A stretch of DNA of 64,000 nt from Syntrophobacterales bacterium (GTDB lineage: Bacteria; Desulfobacterota; Syntrophia; Syntrophales; UBA5619), in assembly GCA_019429105.1 (NCBI GenBank), contig JAHYJE010000003.1, positions 1 to 64,000 on the forward strand. Direction: 5' to 3'. Under the pieces are notes generated by a model. The model was not told where the DNA came from. It did no database searches and was given only the letters and a program-made list of their open reading frames with translations. How positions within the stretch are numbered: position 1 is the first letter of the stretch; each line of letters begins with the position of its first letter. Of the stretch, positions 62,736 through 64,000 are shown piece by piece. The translations under genes and the position numbers were made by a program.

Positions 62736-63560
62736 ATGAAGTTCAGTCTGCAGGACCAAAACATCATTGAGCATTTGTCCAAGGCAAGGACCATGCATCC
62801 CGATTTGGAGGCGTTGTTCCATTTCTATGAACAACTCTTTCATGTCCAGTTTACTTTCAAGGCTCACCTGAAAGAGGATCGTCATCTCGAATATCTGGAG
62901 AATAGAGAAATCGATCCCGCCTGTTTGGCATCCGGAATTCCCCAGGTGAGCTTTGAGGAACTCCGGATGGAGGCCGCTCCGTTCCTTGATCTGTACAGAG
63001 ATATTGCGCCGCTGTTGATTCGTTATACGGGATATCTCCCTCCCGATAGCGATGAGCCGAAACCGGAGACGATCCTGGCCCATGCGCAGGAGATCTTTAA
63101 CAGCAGGCTCCCGCTCGTTGGCGCGGGCCAGTCGGCGGATGTGATCAGAGCGGCCAGTGGTCTTGTTTTGGCCCCGTATGTCCAACTGGCTTGCGAACGA
63201 ATCATGCCCCGCATCGCGCAGGACGCGTGGCACCGCGGATATTGCCCCGTCTGCGGCGGAGCGCCGTCTTTTGCAGTCGTTCATGCTGAGCCCGGTTTCC
63301 GCACCCTGTTGTGCTCGCGTTGCAATGCGGAGTGGCGTTTTCGCCGAATGGGGTGCCCTTTCTGCATGGAGAGGGATCGCCAGACCTATTATCCCAGTGA
63401 GGAGGGGAGATACCGACTCTACGTTTGTGAAGCCTGTCACCGGTATCTTAAATCCATCGACATGCAGGAGTCCGATTCAGAACTGTGCCTGCCCGTAGAG
63501 ACCCTGGCGACCGTCTCTATGGATGTTGCTGCCCAGGAAAAAGGGTGTCTGTTTTTTTAA
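62736..63560 (+). CDS. fdhE: Formate dehydrogenase accessory protein FdhE
   Basis: A 274-residue cytoplasmic protein needed to make periplasmic formate dehydrogenase active; in E. coli it binds the exported FdnG. It has the four FdhE metal-binding cysteine pairs: YCPVCGG, LCSRCNAEW, GCPFCMERDR and VCEACHRY (residues about 169-247), and the helical N-terminal half. TTGGAGG lies before ATG 62736. Its presence beside fdnGHI argues that the complex is assembled for export. It ends by overlapping the convergent kinase gene by 44 bases. Confidence 0.93.
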   Translation: MKFSLQDQNIIEHLSKARTMHPDLEALFHFYEQLFHVQFTFKAHLKEDRHLEYLENREIDPACLASGIPQVSFEELRMEAAPFLDLYRDIAPLLIRYTGYLPPDSDEPKPETILAHAQEIFNSRLPLVGAGQSADVIRAASGLVLAPYVQLACERIMPRIAQDAWHRGYCPVCGGAPSFAVVHAEPGFRTLLCSRCNAEWRFRRMGCPFCMERDRQTYYPSEEGRYRLYVCEACHRYLKSIDMQESDSELCLPVETLATVSMDVAAQEKGCLFF

Positions 63561-64000
63561 TGGGAAAAATCATGATAAACTCTGTTCCCTCGCCTAATTT
63601 GCTTTTGACGCTGATGCGCCCGCCAAAACGGGTTATCAGATTTTTGGTGATCGCCAGACCCAGTCCGGTGCCCTCCTTGACTTGCGCCCGGGCGTTCGGT
63701 GCGCGGTAAAATTCCTCGAACAGACGCGCCCGGGCATCGTCCGCAATGCCGATCCCCGTGTCCATTACTTTCAGGCGCACGTGCCCTTCAACGCGGTCCA
63801 TCGTTACGGTTACAGCCCCGCCCTGGGGAGTGTACTTGATTGCATTGGAAACGAGGTTATTGAGGATAAGATCGAGCTCCTCGTTTGTGGCGGATACGAT
63901 AAGCGGTGAATCTTCTGGCTCGCACTGCCACTTTAGTTTAATCTGTTTTTCTTTGGCCGACATTTCAAAGCGCGTAATGACTCGTCCGACCGCTTCTGCC
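63517..64000 (-). CDS. Sensor histidine kinase, C-terminal part (gene continues beyond the window)
   Basis: The readable 161 codons encode the ATPase domain of a histidine kinase: NNLVSNAIKYTPQGG (N box), KVMDTGIGI (G1), FEEFYRAPNARAQVKEGTGLGLAI (F and G2 boxes) and TEFIMIFPI. Its start lies past 64000. It is most similar in style to the soluble kinases at 58168 and 61345, so the cluster holds at least four kinases. The last 44 bases overlap the end of fdhE on the other strand. Confidence 0.88.
   Translation of the reverse strand, partial: AEAVGRVITRFEMSAKEKQIKLKWQCEPEDSPLIVSATNEELDLILNNLVSNAIKYTPQGGAVTVTMDRVEGHVRLKVMDTGIGIADDARARLFEEFYRAPNARAQVKEGTGLGLAITKNLITRFGGRISVKSKLGEGTEFIMIFPIKKTDTLFPGQQHP

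Overview
The window looks like a chromosomal segment of an anaerobic deltaproteobacterium (Desulfobacterota), most like the syntrophic or sulfate-reducing groups. That placement rests on gene content alone: a selenocysteine, molybdenum- or tungsten-dependent formate dehydrogenase with its FdhE factor, a tungsten-type aldehyde ferredoxin oxidoreductase, CO-dehydrogenase maturation genes (cooC, cooT), an FprA flavodiiron protein, an octaheme cytochrome c, and a dense ModABC/MobB molybdate module. No rRNA, tRNA or CRISPR array was seen.

Layout. 1-278 is the 3' end of an integron-type integrase. 876-4560 is a molybdenum/tungsten module (mobB, modE-like regulator, terminator, structured leader, modABC), followed by a 2-hydroxyacid dehydrogenase. 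5601-10641 (minus) carries a truncated DUF3842 gene, cooT, cooC, a 54-residue protein, a Crp/Fnr regulator, fprA and the octaheme cytochrome. 10716-16646 (minus) is housekeeping: proB, obg, rpmA, rplU and a two-part radical SAM protein. 16951-22556 holds hpt, a zinc-ribbon/DUF3426 protein, a second 2-hydroxyacid dehydrogenase, an amidase, a 54-residue membrane protein and a SAF-type oxidoreductase. 22574-26364 is a complete attenuator-controlled ilvBNC operon with a Val/Ile-rich leader peptide. 27242-34522 holds a DEAD-box helicase, typA, an iron alcohol dehydrogenase, an SCP2 protein and the aldehyde oxidoreductase.

34747-42991 is the accessory part: a DUF4143-type ATPase broken by an internal deletion, a DUF1156 DNA methyltransferase overlapping a PD-(D/E)XK nuclease (a compact, possibly undescribed restriction-modification pair), a fused relic of a 2-hydroxyacyl-CoA dehydratase and a CoA-transferase, a B12-type radical SAM protein, a 174-bp inverted-repeat element, and a HigA antitoxin whose toxin seems lost. 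43118-52567 carries an HMA-CDF fusion transporter, a methyltransferase, an acetyltransferase, a GlcD/GlcF-type oxidase pair, a THUMP RNA methyltransferase, an AI-2E family permease and a DUF6178 protein.

52829-64000 is a formate dehydrogenase locus. A long palindrome and a sigma-54 type promoter precede fdnG (UGA read as selenocysteine, with a visible SECIS hairpin), fdnH, fdnI and a receiver protein. Three sensor kinases run convergently, and fdhE and a fourth kinase close the window. The parts fit together: ModABC and MobB supply Mo/W and the guanylylated pterin cofactor used by the periplasmic Fdn complex and the aldehyde oxidoreductase, and the kinases and sigma-54 promoter probably set when formate oxidation is switched on.
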